Shown: positions 48,691 to 57,216 of the stretch, in pieces
How positions within the stretch are numbered: position 1 is the first letter of the stretch
Layout: each line of letters opens with the position of its first letter
Assembly (NCBI RefSeq): GCF_002803065.1
Contig: NZ_NNBL01000012.1
Location: 124,001 to 188,000, forward strand
Length of the DNA: 64,000 nucleotides
Direction of reading: 5' to 3'
Origin: Streptomyces sp. CB01635
GTDB taxonomy: Bacteria; Actinomycetota; Actinomycetes; Streptomycetales; Streptomycetaceae
Notes under the pieces: generated by a model
Databases searched by the model: none
Seen by the model: only the letters and a program-made list of their open reading frames with translations
What the model was told of the DNA's origin: nothing
Made by a program: the position numbers and the translations under genes

Positions 48691-49452
48691 ATGGGTGCGG
48701 GGCACGCGCACAAGCTCTACCGGCACGGGCACTCGCCCGTGCACGGCCTGCCGCCGCACACCAAGCTCGCCGCCGTCTTCTGCTTCGTGATCGTGGTCGT
48801 CTCCACGCCCCGCGAGGCGATGTGGGCGTTCGCCCTGTACGCGGTGCTGCTCGCGGCCGTCGCGTACGCGGCCAGAGTCCCGGCCGCCTTCCTCCTCAAG
48901 CGGCTCCTCATCGAGATCCCCTTCGTCGCCTTCGCGGTCCTCATGCCGTTCGTGGCGCAGGGCGAGCGCGTCGACGTCCTCGGGATGTCCCTCAGCGTCA
49001 ACGGCCTGTGGGGCGCCTGGAACGTCCTCGCCAAGGGCACCCTCGGCGTCGCCGCGTCCGTCCTGCTCGCCTCCACGACGGAGCTGCGCGAACTGCTGCT
49101 CGGCCTGCAACGGCTCAAGCTGCCGCCGCTCCTCGTCCAGATCGCGTCGTTCATGATCCGCTACGGCGATGTGATCACTGACGAGATGCGCCGCATGAAG
49201 ATCGCCCGGGAGTCGCGCGGCTTCGAGGCGAGCGGCGTGAAGCACTGGGGCGTCCTCGCCAAGTCCGCGGGCGCCCTCTTCATCCGCTCCTACGAGCGCG
49301 GCGAGCGCGTGCATCTGGCCATGGTCAGCCGCGGGTACGCCGGATCGATGCCGGTCATCGACGACGTGAGCGCGTCCCGCACGCAGTGGTCGTACGCCCT
49401 CACCCTCCCCTGTGCCGCTCTTGTCGTCTGTCTGCTGGGATGGCTGCTGTGA
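48691..49452 (+). CDS. ECF transporter T component NikQ/CbiQ
   Basis: A 253-residue membrane T component linking the metal-binding unit to the ATPase. The N-terminus is His-rich (GHAHKLYRHGHSPVHGLPPH). Several helices follow (AAVFCFVIVVVS, FVAFAVLMPFVAQG). The two Arg-containing coupling motifs appear in MKIARESRGF and LAMVSRGYAG, matching the A-R-G motifs of CbiQ proteins. The start is one base after nikMN and the end overlaps nikO. Metal choice rests with the partner. Confidence 0.9.
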   Translation: MGAGHAHKLYRHGHSPVHGLPPHTKLAAVFCFVIVVVSTPREAMWAFALYAVLLAAVAYAARVPAAFLLKRLLIEIPFVAFAVLMPFVAQGERVDVLGMSLSVNGLWGAWNVLAKGTLGVAASVLLASTTELRELLLGLQRLKLPPLLVQIASFMIRYGDVITDEMRRMKIARESRGFEASGVKHWGVLAKSAGALFIRSYERGERVHLAMVSRGYAGSMPVIDDVSASRTQWSYALTLPCAALVVCLLGWLL

Positions 49453-50231
49453 CTGTTTCCCCCGCCTCGCTCTCCCGCTCGTCGGCTTCGCCCGCATCGC
49501 TTGAGGTCAGCGGCCTCGCCTACGCCTACCCCGACGGGCACCAGGCCCTCTTCGGCGTCGACCTGACCATCGGCCGCGGTGAGCGCGTCGCCCTGCTCGG
49601 GCCCAACGGCGCTGGCAAGACGACCCTCGTGCTGCATCTCAACGGCATCCTCACCGGTGGCGCCGGCACCGTGACCGTCGCCGGTCTGCCCGTCGGCAAG
49701 CGGCACATGGCCGAGATCCGGCGCAAGGTCGGCATCGTCTTCCAGGACCCCGACGACCAGCTCTTCATGCCGACCGTCCGAGAGGACGTGGCCTTCGGGC
49801 CCGCCGCGGCCGGGGTGAAGGGGCCCGAACTCGAGGCCCGCGTGCACAAGGCCCTGGCCCAGGTCGGTATGGCCGACTTCGCCGACCGGCCGCCGCACCA
49901 CCTCTCCTTCGGGCAGCGCCGCCGCGTCGCGGTCGCCACCGTCCTCGTCATGGAGCCCGAGATCCTCGTCCTGGACGAGCCCTCGTCGAACCTCGACCCG
50001 GCCTCGCGCCGCGAACTCGCCGACATCCTCCGATCGTTGGACGTCACCGTCCTGATGGTCACGCACGACCTGCCGTACGCGCTCGAACTCTGCCCGCGCT
50101 CGGTGATCCTCAGCGAGGGCGTGATCGCGGCCGACGGGACGACCGGCGACCTCCTCGCCGACGAGGACCTCATGCGCGCACACCGCCTCGAGCTCCCCTT
50201 CGGCTTCGACCCGAAGTCCGTGAAGGTCTGA
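49440..50231 (+). CDS. ECF transporter ATPase NikO/CbiO
   Basis: A 263-residue ABC ATPase. The Walker A is GPNGAGKTT (about residue 54), the Q-loop KVGIVFQDPDDQLFMPTVRED, the signature LSFGQRRRVAVAT, Walker B ILVLDEPSSNLDP, and the H-loop VTHDLPYAL. QDPDDQLFMPTVREDVAFGP is diagnostic of CbiO/EcfA. ATG 49440 overlaps nikQ by 13 nt; GTG 49449, overlapping the stop as GTGA, is an equally good start and has GGGATGG upstream. It completes a MN-Q-O transporter. Confidence 0.92.
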   Translation: MAAVTVSPASLSRSSASPASLEVSGLAYAYPDGHQALFGVDLTIGRGERVALLGPNGAGKTTLVLHLNGILTGGAGTVTVAGLPVGKRHMAEIRRKVGIVFQDPDDQLFMPTVREDVAFGPAAAGVKGPELEARVHKALAQVGMADFADRPPHHLSFGQRRRVAVATVLVMEPEILVLDEPSSNLDPASRRELADILRSLDVTVLMVTHDLPYALELCPRSVILSEGVIAADGTTGDLLADEDLMRAHRLELPFGFDPKSVKV

Positions 50232-50255
50232 GCGCCGAGGAATCCTCAGCGATCC

Positions 50256-51443
50256 ATGGCTGTTGCACCCGATGTGAGTGACATGAACGGCACAGTGGCC
50301 GCCGGGTTCGAACCGGTCAGGGACGCCTTCGCGCACAACTTCGACGCGCTCGGCGAGCGCGGCGCGGGCGTGGTCGTCTACCGCGACGGACACAAGGTCG
50401 TCGACCTGTGGGCCGGCACCCGCGACGTGAGCGGCGGCGCCCCCTGGGAGCGCGGCACAGCCCAGATCATGCGCTCCGCCACGAAGGGCGTGGCCGCCGC
50501 CGCGCTGCTCCTCCTGCACCAGCGGGGAGAGCTCGACCTGGACGCGCCGGTCGGCGCCTACTGGCCCGAGTTCAAGGAGCACGGCAAGGAGCACGTCCTC
50601 GTCCGTGACGTCCTCGCGCACCGCGCCGGGGTGCCCGCGCTCGACCGCCCGCTGACCCCCGCCGAGGCCGCCGACCCCGACACCGGCGCCGCGGCCGTCG
50701 CCGCCCAGGCCCCCGCCTGGGAACCCGGCACGGACCACGGCTACCACGCACAGACCTACAGCTGGCTCACCGGCGAGCTCGTGCGCCGCGTCACCGGCCG
50801 CACCGTCGGCGCCTGGATCGCCGAGCACATAGCCGCCCCCGTCGGCGCCGACCTCTGGGTCGGGCTGCCCGACGCCGAGGCGCACCGCGCCGGTCTCATC
50901 GGCCCCGTCGAACCCCCGGCAGTGCCCGGCGGCGGCCTGCGCATCCGCCCCAGGAAGAACGTCGCCGACGCGTACTCCGACCCCGGCTCCCTCACCCGCC
51001 GCGCCTTCGGCGCCATCGCCCCCGCGCCCGACGAGAACGACCCGGCCTACCGCGCGGCCGGGCTCCCCGCCTCGAACGGCGTCGGCACGGCGGAGGGGCT
51101 CGCCCGTTTCTACGCGTCCCTGATCGGCGAAGTCGACGGCGGTACCCGCCTGTTCACGCCGGACACGGCTCAGGCGGCCCGCACGGAGGCGTCCGAGGGA
51201 GCCGACCGGGTCCTCGTCGTCCCGACCCGCTTCGGACTCGGCTACATGCTCCACGGGGTCGCCTCCCCCCTCCTCGGCCCCGGCTCCTTCGGCCACCCCG
51301 GACGGGGCGGCCCGCTCGGCTTCGCGGACCCCGAGTCCGGGATCGCCTTCGGGTACGTCACGAACGGCATGCAGAAGGGCGTCACCGCCGACCCGCGCGC
51401 CCAGGCGCTGGTGCGGGCCGTGCGCGCCTCGCTCGCCGGATAA
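50256..51443 (+). CDS. serine hydrolase of the beta-lactamase/EstB family
   Basis: A 395-residue class-C-like penicillin-binding-fold esterase. FDALGERGAGVVVYRDGHKVVDLW is typical of the EstB group. The SxxK nucleophile is in MRSATKGVAAAALL (Ser-Ala-Thr-Lys). The Tyr motif is in GYHAQTYSWLTGELVRRVTG, and FGHPGRGGPLGFADPESGIAFGY supplies the third (K/H-x-G) element with His. There is no signal peptide, so it is cytoplasmic. It lies 24 nt after nikO on the same strand and may be read through from it, but a functional link is not evident. Confidence 0.88.
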   Translation: MAVAPDVSDMNGTVAAGFEPVRDAFAHNFDALGERGAGVVVYRDGHKVVDLWAGTRDVSGGAPWERGTAQIMRSATKGVAAAALLLLHQRGELDLDAPVGAYWPEFKEHGKEHVLVRDVLAHRAGVPALDRPLTPAEAADPDTGAAAVAAQAPAWEPGTDHGYHAQTYSWLTGELVRRVTGRTVGAWIAEHIAAPVGADLWVGLPDAEAHRAGLIGPVEPPAVPGGGLRIRPRKNVADAYSDPGSLTRRAFGAIAPAPDENDPAYRAAGLPASNGVGTAEGLARFYASLIGEVDGGTRLFTPDTAQAARTEASEGADRVLVVPTRFGLGYMLHGVASPLLGPGSFGHPGRGGPLGFADPESGIAFGYVTNGMQKGVTADPRAQALVRAVRASLAG

Positions 51444-51483
51444 CCGCCGTGTGCCCCGGCCGCGCGCCGGGTAGCGTCGGCCC

Positions 51484-52257
51484 ATGAGGCGCTTCGAGGG
51501 GTACGGGGTCATGATCACCGGTGCGGCGCGCGGCATCGGCGCCGCCACCGCGCACAGGTTCGCCGCCGAGGGGGCGCAGGTCGCCGTCACCGATGTGGAT
51601 GCGCAGGCAGCGGAGAAGACGGCCGCCGGAATCCGTGAACAGGGCGGCGTGGCAAGGGCGTTCACCTGCGACGTCGGGTCACGTGAATCGGTGGAGGCGG
51701 CGGTCGCGGCCGCCGTGGAGGAGTTCGGCCGCCTCGACGTGCTCGTCAACAACGCCTACGCGTGCGCCCCGGACGCCGCCCGCTTCGAGGACGAGCCGGA
51801 CGACGTGTGGACCCGCGACCTCGACATCACGCTGACCGGCGCGTACCGCTGCTGCCGTGCCGCGCTGCCCCATCTGGTGGCGTCGGGCCGCGGCGCGATC
51901 GTGAGCATAGGATCCGTCAACGGCCTTCAGGACTACGGCAATCACGCGTACAGCGCCGCGAAGGCGGGGCTCGGCTCCCTCACCCGCACTCTCGCCGGGC
52001 ACGCGGGCCCGCGCGGCGTCCGCGTCAACCTCGTCGCGCCGGGCACGGTGCGCACCCCCGCCTGGTCGGGCCGGGGTGCCGCCCTGGACGCCGTCAGCGG
52101 CCTCTACCCGCTGGGGCGGGTCGGTGAGCCGGAGGACATCGCGGCGGCCGTCACGTTCCTCGCCTCGCCGGACGCGGCATGGATCACCGGGGTCACACTC
52201 CCGGTCGACGGCGGCCTGACCTCGGCGAACCTGGGATTCCGCACCCAGCTCACGTAA
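51484..52257 (+). CDS. SDR-family oxidoreductase
   Basis: A 257-residue classical SDR. MITGAARGIGAATAHRFA is the NAD(P) motif, DVLVNNAYACAPD contains an NNAY in place of NNAG, and the catalytic residues are Ser in IVSIGSVNG and Tyr-x-x-x-Lys in NHAYSAAKAGL. The C-terminus WITGVTLPVDGGLTSANLGF is regular. The acidic DVDAQAAEK after strand 2 suggests preference for NAD(H). It converges on the DMT permease with 8 bp between stops. Substrate unknown. Confidence 0.88.
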   Translation: MRRFEGYGVMITGAARGIGAATAHRFAAEGAQVAVTDVDAQAAEKTAAGIREQGGVARAFTCDVGSRESVEAAVAAAVEEFGRLDVLVNNAYACAPDAARFEDEPDDVWTRDLDITLTGAYRCCRAALPHLVASGRGAIVSIGSVNGLQDYGNHAYSAAKAGLGSLTRTLAGHAGPRGVRVNLVAPGTVRTPAWSGRGAALDAVSGLYPLGRVGEPEDIAAAVTFLASPDAAWITGVTLPVDGGLTSANLGFRTQLT

Positions 52258-52265
52258 CGCCCCGC

Positions 52266-53120
52266 TCAGCCGGCGGTGTGCAGCATCAGCCCGATCCCCG
52301 CCACCATCAGCCCCGCCGCCACCATTCGCGGCGTACCGAACCGTTCCTTGAAGAACACCGTCCCGATCGCCGCGCCCACGATGATCGACGACTCGCGCAG
52401 CGCCGAGATCGGGGCGAGGTCCGCCCGCGTCTGCGCCCACAGGACGAGCCCGTACGCGGATACGGACAGCGCCGCGCCGAGCAGCCCGACCACCGCGAAC
52501 GGCCGCAGGCGCGCGGTCAGTTCGCCGCGCCACGTCCAGGCCGCGTACACCGGGACGCCGAGGCAGCCGAGCATCATCAGCCACGCGATGTAGCCGAGCG
52601 AGTTCCCGGAGGCCCGCACACCGAGGCCGTCCACCACCGTGTACGCGGCGATGGACACGCCCGTCGCGACGGCCGCCCCCACGGCCGCCCAGTCGGGCCT
52701 GCGCCCCGAGCCCCGTATGCCCCACAGGGCGAGCCCGGTCAGGCCCGCGCACGAGACCGCGACGCCCGCCGCCTGCCAGCCGTCGGGGATCTCGCCCGCG
52801 AACACCGCGGCGAGCACGGTCACCACGAGTGGTGCCGTGCCGCGCGCGATCGGGTACGCCTGGCCGAAGTCGCCGAGCCTGAACGACCGCATGAGCAGGG
52901 CGTAGTAGGCGACGTGGAGGAGCGCGGAGCCGATCAGATACGGCCAGGCCGCGGCGTGCGGGAACGGCACGAAGGGCGCGCACGCGAGCCCGATGAGCGC
53001 GCCGCCGCCCGAGATCAGCGTGAAGCCGACCAGCTTGTCGGTGATGTGGTGGGCGATCGCGTTCCAGCTCGCGTGCGTGACGGCCGCGAGAAGCACGGCC
53101 GCCGCGACGAGTGGGGTCAC
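52266..53120 (-). CDS. EamA/DMT-family permease
   Basis: A 284-residue ten-helix drug/metabolite transporter. It starts LVAAAVLLAAVTHASWNAIAHH, and LGDFGQAYPIARGTAPLVVTVLAAVFAGE is the conserved EamA region after helix 3. The pattern repeats in the second half with RESSIIVGAAIGTVFFKERFG. The GTG start overlaps the YbaK-gene stop as GTGA (4 nt), so it is translationally coupled to it. Substrates of such carriers are usually amino acids or metabolites. Confidence 0.87.
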   Translation of the reverse strand: MTPLVAAAVLLAAVTHASWNAIAHHITDKLVGFTLISGGGALIGLACAPFVPFPHAAAWPYLIGSALLHVAYYALLMRSFRLGDFGQAYPIARGTAPLVVTVLAAVFAGEIPDGWQAAGVAVSCAGLTGLALWGIRGSGRRPDWAAVGAAVATGVSIAAYTVVDGLGVRASGNSLGYIAWLMMLGCLGVPVYAAWTWRGELTARLRPFAVVGLLGAALSVSAYGLVLWAQTRADLAPISALRESSIIVGAAIGTVFFKERFGTPRMVAAGLMVAGIGLMLHTAG

Positions 53121-53623
53121 TGAGCGCTCTCGCGCACGTCGACGAGGTTCGCGCCGGCGTGTGCGATCAGCGACTTGGGGTCCATGGGGAACACGGCGTA
53201 CGGGGTGCCGGCGGCGGCCCACACGGTGTCGTGGTCCAGGAGCGAGCGGTCGGCGAGGACCCGGGTCCTGGTGAGGTGTCCGAAGGGCGGGATGCCGCCG
53301 ATCGCGTATCCGGTCGTCGCGCGCACGACGTCCGCCTTGGCGCGGGTGACCTTCTCGGCGCCCAGCTCGCGCCGGACCAGCTCCACGTCCACCCGCGACG
53401 CACCGTCCATCAGGACAAGCACCGGCACCCCGTCCGCCGCGAAGATCAGCGACTTGCAGATCTGGCTGAGTTCGCAGTCGATCGCGGCCGCCGCCTCCTG
53501 CGCGGTCCTGGTCGCCTCCGGGAAGCGGCGGACGAGCGGGAGTACGTCGGCCAGGCCCAGCTCGGCGAGGGCTTCGGCGAAACGGGGGTGCGCGGCGGAT
53601 GCAGCGGGTTCCGGGGTGCTCAT
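53117..53623 (-). CDS. YbaK/EbsC-family aminoacyl-tRNA deacylase
   Basis: A 168-residue trans-editing protein that removes wrongly attached amino acids from tRNA. TAQEAAAAIDCELSQICKSLIF holds the catalytic Lys of the YbaK fold. VLVLMDGASRVDVELVRRELG, KADVVRATTGYAIGGIPPFG and a late DHDTVWAAAGTPYAVFPMDP complete it; G-x-x-P-F-G is the family loop. It belongs to the YbaK/YeaK branch rather than free-standing ProX. It is followed by an overlapping DMT permease gene, perhaps handling the same amino acid. Confidence 0.88.
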   Translation of the reverse strand: MSTPEPAASAAHPRFAEALAELGLADVLPLVRRFPEATRTAQEAAAAIDCELSQICKSLIFAADGVPVLVLMDGASRVDVELVRRELGAEKVTRAKADVVRATTGYAIGGIPPFGHLTRTRVLADRSLLDHDTVWAAAGTPYAVFPMDPKSLIAHAGANLVDVRESAQ

Positions 53624-53691
53624 AGCCGCACCGTAGCGCTCCGTGTACCCGCCACGCGACCAGGTATCGGCCCCGCTGCCAGCCTCCGCCG

Positions 53692-55356
53692 TCAGTCCCC
53701 CGCCAGCAGCATCTGCCGCACCACGGGACCCGCCGAGTCACCGCCGTGGCCGCCCTGCTGGACGACCGCCGCCGAGGCCAGGTCGCCGCGCCAGGCCGTG
53801 AACCAGCCGTTCGGCTCCTTCTGCCCGTCGACCTCCGCCGAGCCGGTCTTCGCGCCCATGTCGGTGCCGAGACCCGACATCGGCTCGACCGCCGTACCGG
53901 CGACCGCCGTGTAGTGCAGCAGGTCGCGCAGGGCGCCCACGGTCGACGGGGACAGCTTGCGGGACGCCGTGGCGAGCGTGCGGTGGTCGAATTCGGGCGA
54001 GACGAGGTAGGGCTGCTTGAACTCGCCCGTCTTGGCGGTGGCGACGACCGACGCCATGTTGAGCGGGTTCATCCGCACCCCGCCCTGCCCGATCAGCGAG
54101 GCCGCCATCTGCGCCTGCGACTGCACCGGGACCGCGCCGTCGAAGCTGGGCACGCCGATCGACCAGTTGTCGCGGCCGAGCCCGAAGACCTCCTGCGCCT
54201 GCTTCGTCAGGTCGCCGTCCTCCAGCTCCTTGGCCTGGCTGATGAAGGCGGTGTTGCACGAGCGCGCGAAGCTGGCCCGGAACGTGCCGTCCTTGATCTC
54301 GAACTTGTCGTCGTTCTGGAACTTCCAGCCGCCGTACGTCACGTACTTGGGGCACGGGTGCTTCTTGTCGACGCCCGCGAGGTTCTTCTCCAGGAGCATC
54401 GACGACGTCACGATCTTCATCGTGGAGCCGGGCGCGAGGGAGCCCTGGAAGGCCGTGTTGAAGCCTTCGGGGCGGGAGTTGGCGACCGCGAGGATCTCCC
54501 CGGTCGACGGCTTGATGGTGACCACCGCGGCCTTCTCCCGCTTGGCGACCTCGCGTTCGGCGACGGCCTGCGACGTCGGGCTGATCGTCGTACGCAGCGT
54601 GCCGGGCGTGCCCTTGGAGAGCGTGACGAGCGTCTTGTCGGGCGTGTGCTCGCTCTCCTTGCCGCTGTCCTTGTGGACGACGCGCAGCTCGATGCCCGCC
54701 GTGCCGCCGGCCTTCTTGCCGTACTTCTCGCGCAGCCCGTCGATGACGGTGCCGAGCGAGGGGTACTTGGCCGTGGTCAGCTCGTTCCCGGAGCGGTCCG
54801 TCGCCTTGATCGGCGGGTCACCGGCCGCACCCGTGACGAGCCGGTCACCGTCCTTGAGGTCCGGGTGCACGACGGACGCCTGCCACCCGACGAGCGGCTT
54901 GCCGTCCTTCACCCGCCGCACGACGGTCAGTTCGGAGCCGTACGCGAACGGCTTCGACTTTCCCCCGTACGAGAGCGTCGCCGACACCGCGAACGGCATC
55001 TTCGCCCCGGCACGCTTCCCGGGCACCAGCTTCACCCCGGACAGATGGGCGTCCTTGCCGTACGAGGTGAGGGCGGCCGTCGCCGCGGTGGCGTCGTCCG
55101 TGGCGGCCGCCGCCTTCGCGGTGTCGCCCGCGGCCCACGCGGTCAGGAACCGGTCGGCCGCGGTGCGGACCTCGGCCGCGGTGACGGGACCCGTCTTGAC
55201 GTGGGGCTTGTCGTCGGCCGCGGCCGTCCGGTCCGAGTCGCTGCTGAAGAGGGCGTAGGCGCTGACTCCGGCGCCGAGCACCACGACGGCGACCACGCCG
55301 CCGATCACGGCCGCGGTCGCCTTCTTGCGCTCGGGTTGCCTGCCTCTGCTGCCCAC
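53692..55356 (-). CDS. penicillin-binding protein (class B transpeptidase) 1 of a tandem pair
   Basis: A 554-residue membrane-anchored D,D-transpeptidase. KKATAAVIGGVVAVVVLGAGVSAYALF is the single helix. A MecA_N/NTF2-like domain (about residues 55-170) and a PBP dimer domain follow. The active site is S-T-M-K at Ser311 (LAPGSTMKIVTSS), S-C-N in ARSCNTAFISQ and K-T-G in AKTGSAEVDGQ. It is a paralogue of the gene at 55449, with which it shares domain order. GTG start with GGAGG at 4 nt. The two lie 92 bp apart on the same strand, next to the protein mannosyltransferase. Confidence 0.92.
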   Translation of the reverse strand: MGSRGRQPERKKATAAVIGGVVAVVVLGAGVSAYALFSSDSDRTAAADDKPHVKTGPVTAAEVRTAADRFLTAWAAGDTAKAAAATDDATAATAALTSYGKDAHLSGVKLVPGKRAGAKMPFAVSATLSYGGKSKPFAYGSELTVVRRVKDGKPLVGWQASVVHPDLKDGDRLVTGAAGDPPIKATDRSGNELTTAKYPSLGTVIDGLREKYGKKAGGTAGIELRVVHKDSGKESEHTPDKTLVTLSKGTPGTLRTTISPTSQAVAEREVAKREKAAVVTIKPSTGEILAVANSRPEGFNTAFQGSLAPGSTMKIVTSSMLLEKNLAGVDKKHPCPKYVTYGGWKFQNDDKFEIKDGTFRASFARSCNTAFISQAKELEDGDLTKQAQEVFGLGRDNWSIGVPSFDGAVPVQSQAQMAASLIGQGGVRMNPLNMASVVATAKTGEFKQPYLVSPEFDHRTLATASRKLSPSTVGALRDLLHYTAVAGTAVEPMSGLGTDMGAKTGSAEVDGQKEPNGWFTAWRGDLASAAVVQQGGHGGDSAGPVVRQMLLAGD

Positions 55357-55448
55357 CGGTCCTCCGTCGTTGCCTGTCTGCCCGGTCCACTGGGTTCCTC
55401 GCGGACGGCTCAGACTAAGGCGTCTTGATAAGTGCCCCCGACGTCGGC

Positions 55449-57086
55449 TCAGCTACCCGCCCGTAGCACCGCCGCCACGATCGGGCCCGCGGCGTCGCCG
55501 CCGTGGCCGCCCTCCTCGGTGACCGCGGCCGCCGCGACGTCCCCGCGGTAGGCGGTGAACCAGCTGTTCGACTTGGTCTGGCCGGTGACCTCCGCCGAGC
55601 CGGTCTTGGCGCCGATCTCCGGGCCGAGACCCGCCATGACCTGCGCGGCGGTGCCCACCGTCGCGGTGCGGTACATCATCTGCCGCAGCTGAGCGGCGGT
55701 GCTGGGGGCGAGGCCGCGGGCGGGGGCGAGCTGCCGGTCGTCGAGGGAGCGCGGCACGATCACCGGCTGCCGGAAGACACCCGTCTTCGCGGTCGCCGTG
55801 ACGGACGCCATGTTCAGCGGGTTCATCTGGATCTGGCCCTGCCCGATCGCGTTGGCCGCGCGGTCGGGGCCGCCGGACGGAGGGATCTTGCCGTCCGCCG
55901 ACGCGATGCCGGTCTTCCAGTTGTCCTGGCCGAGACCGAAGCGGTCCTGCGCCTCACGCGTCAACGACTCGTCCGTCAGCGGCTTCTCGTCGATGAGCTT
56001 CACGAACGCGGTGTTGCAGGACCGCGCGAAGCTGTCCGCGAGGTTGGCGCCCTCGTTGGCCTTCATGCCCGGAAGGTTGTGGAACGTCTGGCTCTGCCAG
56101 GTCGCCGTGTCCGGGCAGGGCGCCGGGCTGCTGACCGAGGCGACACCGTTGTCGATGAGCATCGCCGTCGTGATGATCTTCATCGTGGAGCCGGGGGCCT
56201 GCTCGCCCTGGAAGGCGGCGTTGAAGCCGTCCTGGCGGTGGTTGGCGACCGCGAGGACCTGGCCCGTGCTCGGCTGCACGGCCACCACGGACGACTCGTC
56301 GAAGCTCTTCACGGCCTTCTCCGCCGCCGCCTGCGCGGTCGCGCTGAGCGTCGTGTGCAGCTCGCCGGCCTTGCCCTTCACCAGCGTGAGCAGCGTCTTG
56401 GTCCCGGCGTCCTCGTTCTCGGGCTGGATGTACGTCTCCACACCCGCTCGGCCGCCGGCCGTGTCACCGTACTTCTCGCGCAGCTGGTCCAGGATCGGCC
56501 CGAGCGAGGGGTACTTCTCCTTCGTCAGGACGGCGCCCGAGCGGTCCACGGCCTCGATGGGCGGCGCCGAGGCCTCGCCCGTGACGAGGGTGTCGCCCCT
56601 GCGCATGTCCGGGTGTACGACGGACGCCTGCCAGTCGACCAGCGCCCTGCCGGTGTTGAGGCCCCGCACGATCTTCAGCGAGGAGTCGTACGAGAGGGTC
56701 TTCTTCTTCCCCTCGAACGACACCGTGGCCTTCACCTTGAACGGCACCTGCGCCCCCGAGGGCGCCCCCGCCGTCAGCGTGGTCTGCGTGATGTGCGCGT
56801 CGTCGTGCCAGCCGGTCAGCGCCGAGAGCGCAGACTCCGCGTTGTTCGTGTACGTCGACGCGGAGTCCGGGTCGGACTTCGCCCAGGCCGCGAGGAACTT
56901 CTGCGACACGTCCTTGATCTCGTCCGCCGTCGGCGGCCCGGTCCTGCGCGGCGAGGGTGCCCCCGCCGTACTCGATCCGCCCGAACCGGTCACGGCTGTC
57001 ACCACGTTGTACGCGCCGTATCCCGCGCCCCCGACCATGATGGCGAACACCCCGCCGATCACAGCCGCCTTGGCCCCCTTGCGCAT
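55449..57086 (-). CDS. penicillin-binding protein (class B transpeptidase) 2 of a tandem pair
   Basis: A 545-residue paralogue of the downstream PBP. The membrane helix is AAVIGGVFAIMVGGAGYGAYNVV. A Ser/Thr/Gly/Pro linker (TGSGGSSTAGAPSPRRTGPP) could be O-mannosylated. MecA_N-like and dimer domains lead to the transpeptidase: S-T-M-K at Ser300 (APGSTMKIITTAM), S-C-N in ARSCNTAFVKL and K-T-G in AKTGSAEVTGQ. It is the upstream gene of the pair. Two direct repeats of TTGTCCGAAC about 80-100 bp upstream may bind a regulator. The class resembles the elongation/sporulation PBPs of Streptomyces. Confidence 0.92.
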   Translation of the reverse strand: MRKGAKAAVIGGVFAIMVGGAGYGAYNVVTAVTGSGGSSTAGAPSPRRTGPPTADEIKDVSQKFLAAWAKSDPDSASTYTNNAESALSALTGWHDDAHITQTTLTAGAPSGAQVPFKVKATVSFEGKKKTLSYDSSLKIVRGLNTGRALVDWQASVVHPDMRRGDTLVTGEASAPPIEAVDRSGAVLTKEKYPSLGPILDQLREKYGDTAGGRAGVETYIQPENEDAGTKTLLTLVKGKAGELHTTLSATAQAAAEKAVKSFDESSVVAVQPSTGQVLAVANHRQDGFNAAFQGEQAPGSTMKIITTAMLIDNGVASVSSPAPCPDTATWQSQTFHNLPGMKANEGANLADSFARSCNTAFVKLIDEKPLTDESLTREAQDRFGLGQDNWKTGIASADGKIPPSGGPDRAANAIGQGQIQMNPLNMASVTATAKTGVFRQPVIVPRSLDDRQLAPARGLAPSTAAQLRQMMYRTATVGTAAQVMAGLGPEIGAKTGSAEVTGQTKSNSWFTAYRGDVAAAAVTEEGGHGGDAAGPIVAAVLRAGS

Positions 57087-57162
57087 GCTGCGTCCCCTCC
57101 CCAGGTTCCGGTGGGGAACTTTAGGCGGCAGCCGTGCCCGGTGTGACGAGAGTGCGCAGATG

Positions 57163-57182
57163 TTGTCCGAACTTGTCCGAAC
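57163..57182. promoter_or_regulatory. 10-bp direct repeat TTGTCCGAAC x2
   Basis: TTGTCCGAAC occurs twice in immediate tandem (57163-57172 and 57173-57182) upstream of the PBP gene starting at 57086. One-turn spaced direct repeats are the usual binding pattern of OmpR/SARP-type regulators. Confidence 0.5.
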
Positions 57183-57216
57183 GGAGACCGCTTGCGCGGG
57201 GTCGGGTCGTCCGAGG

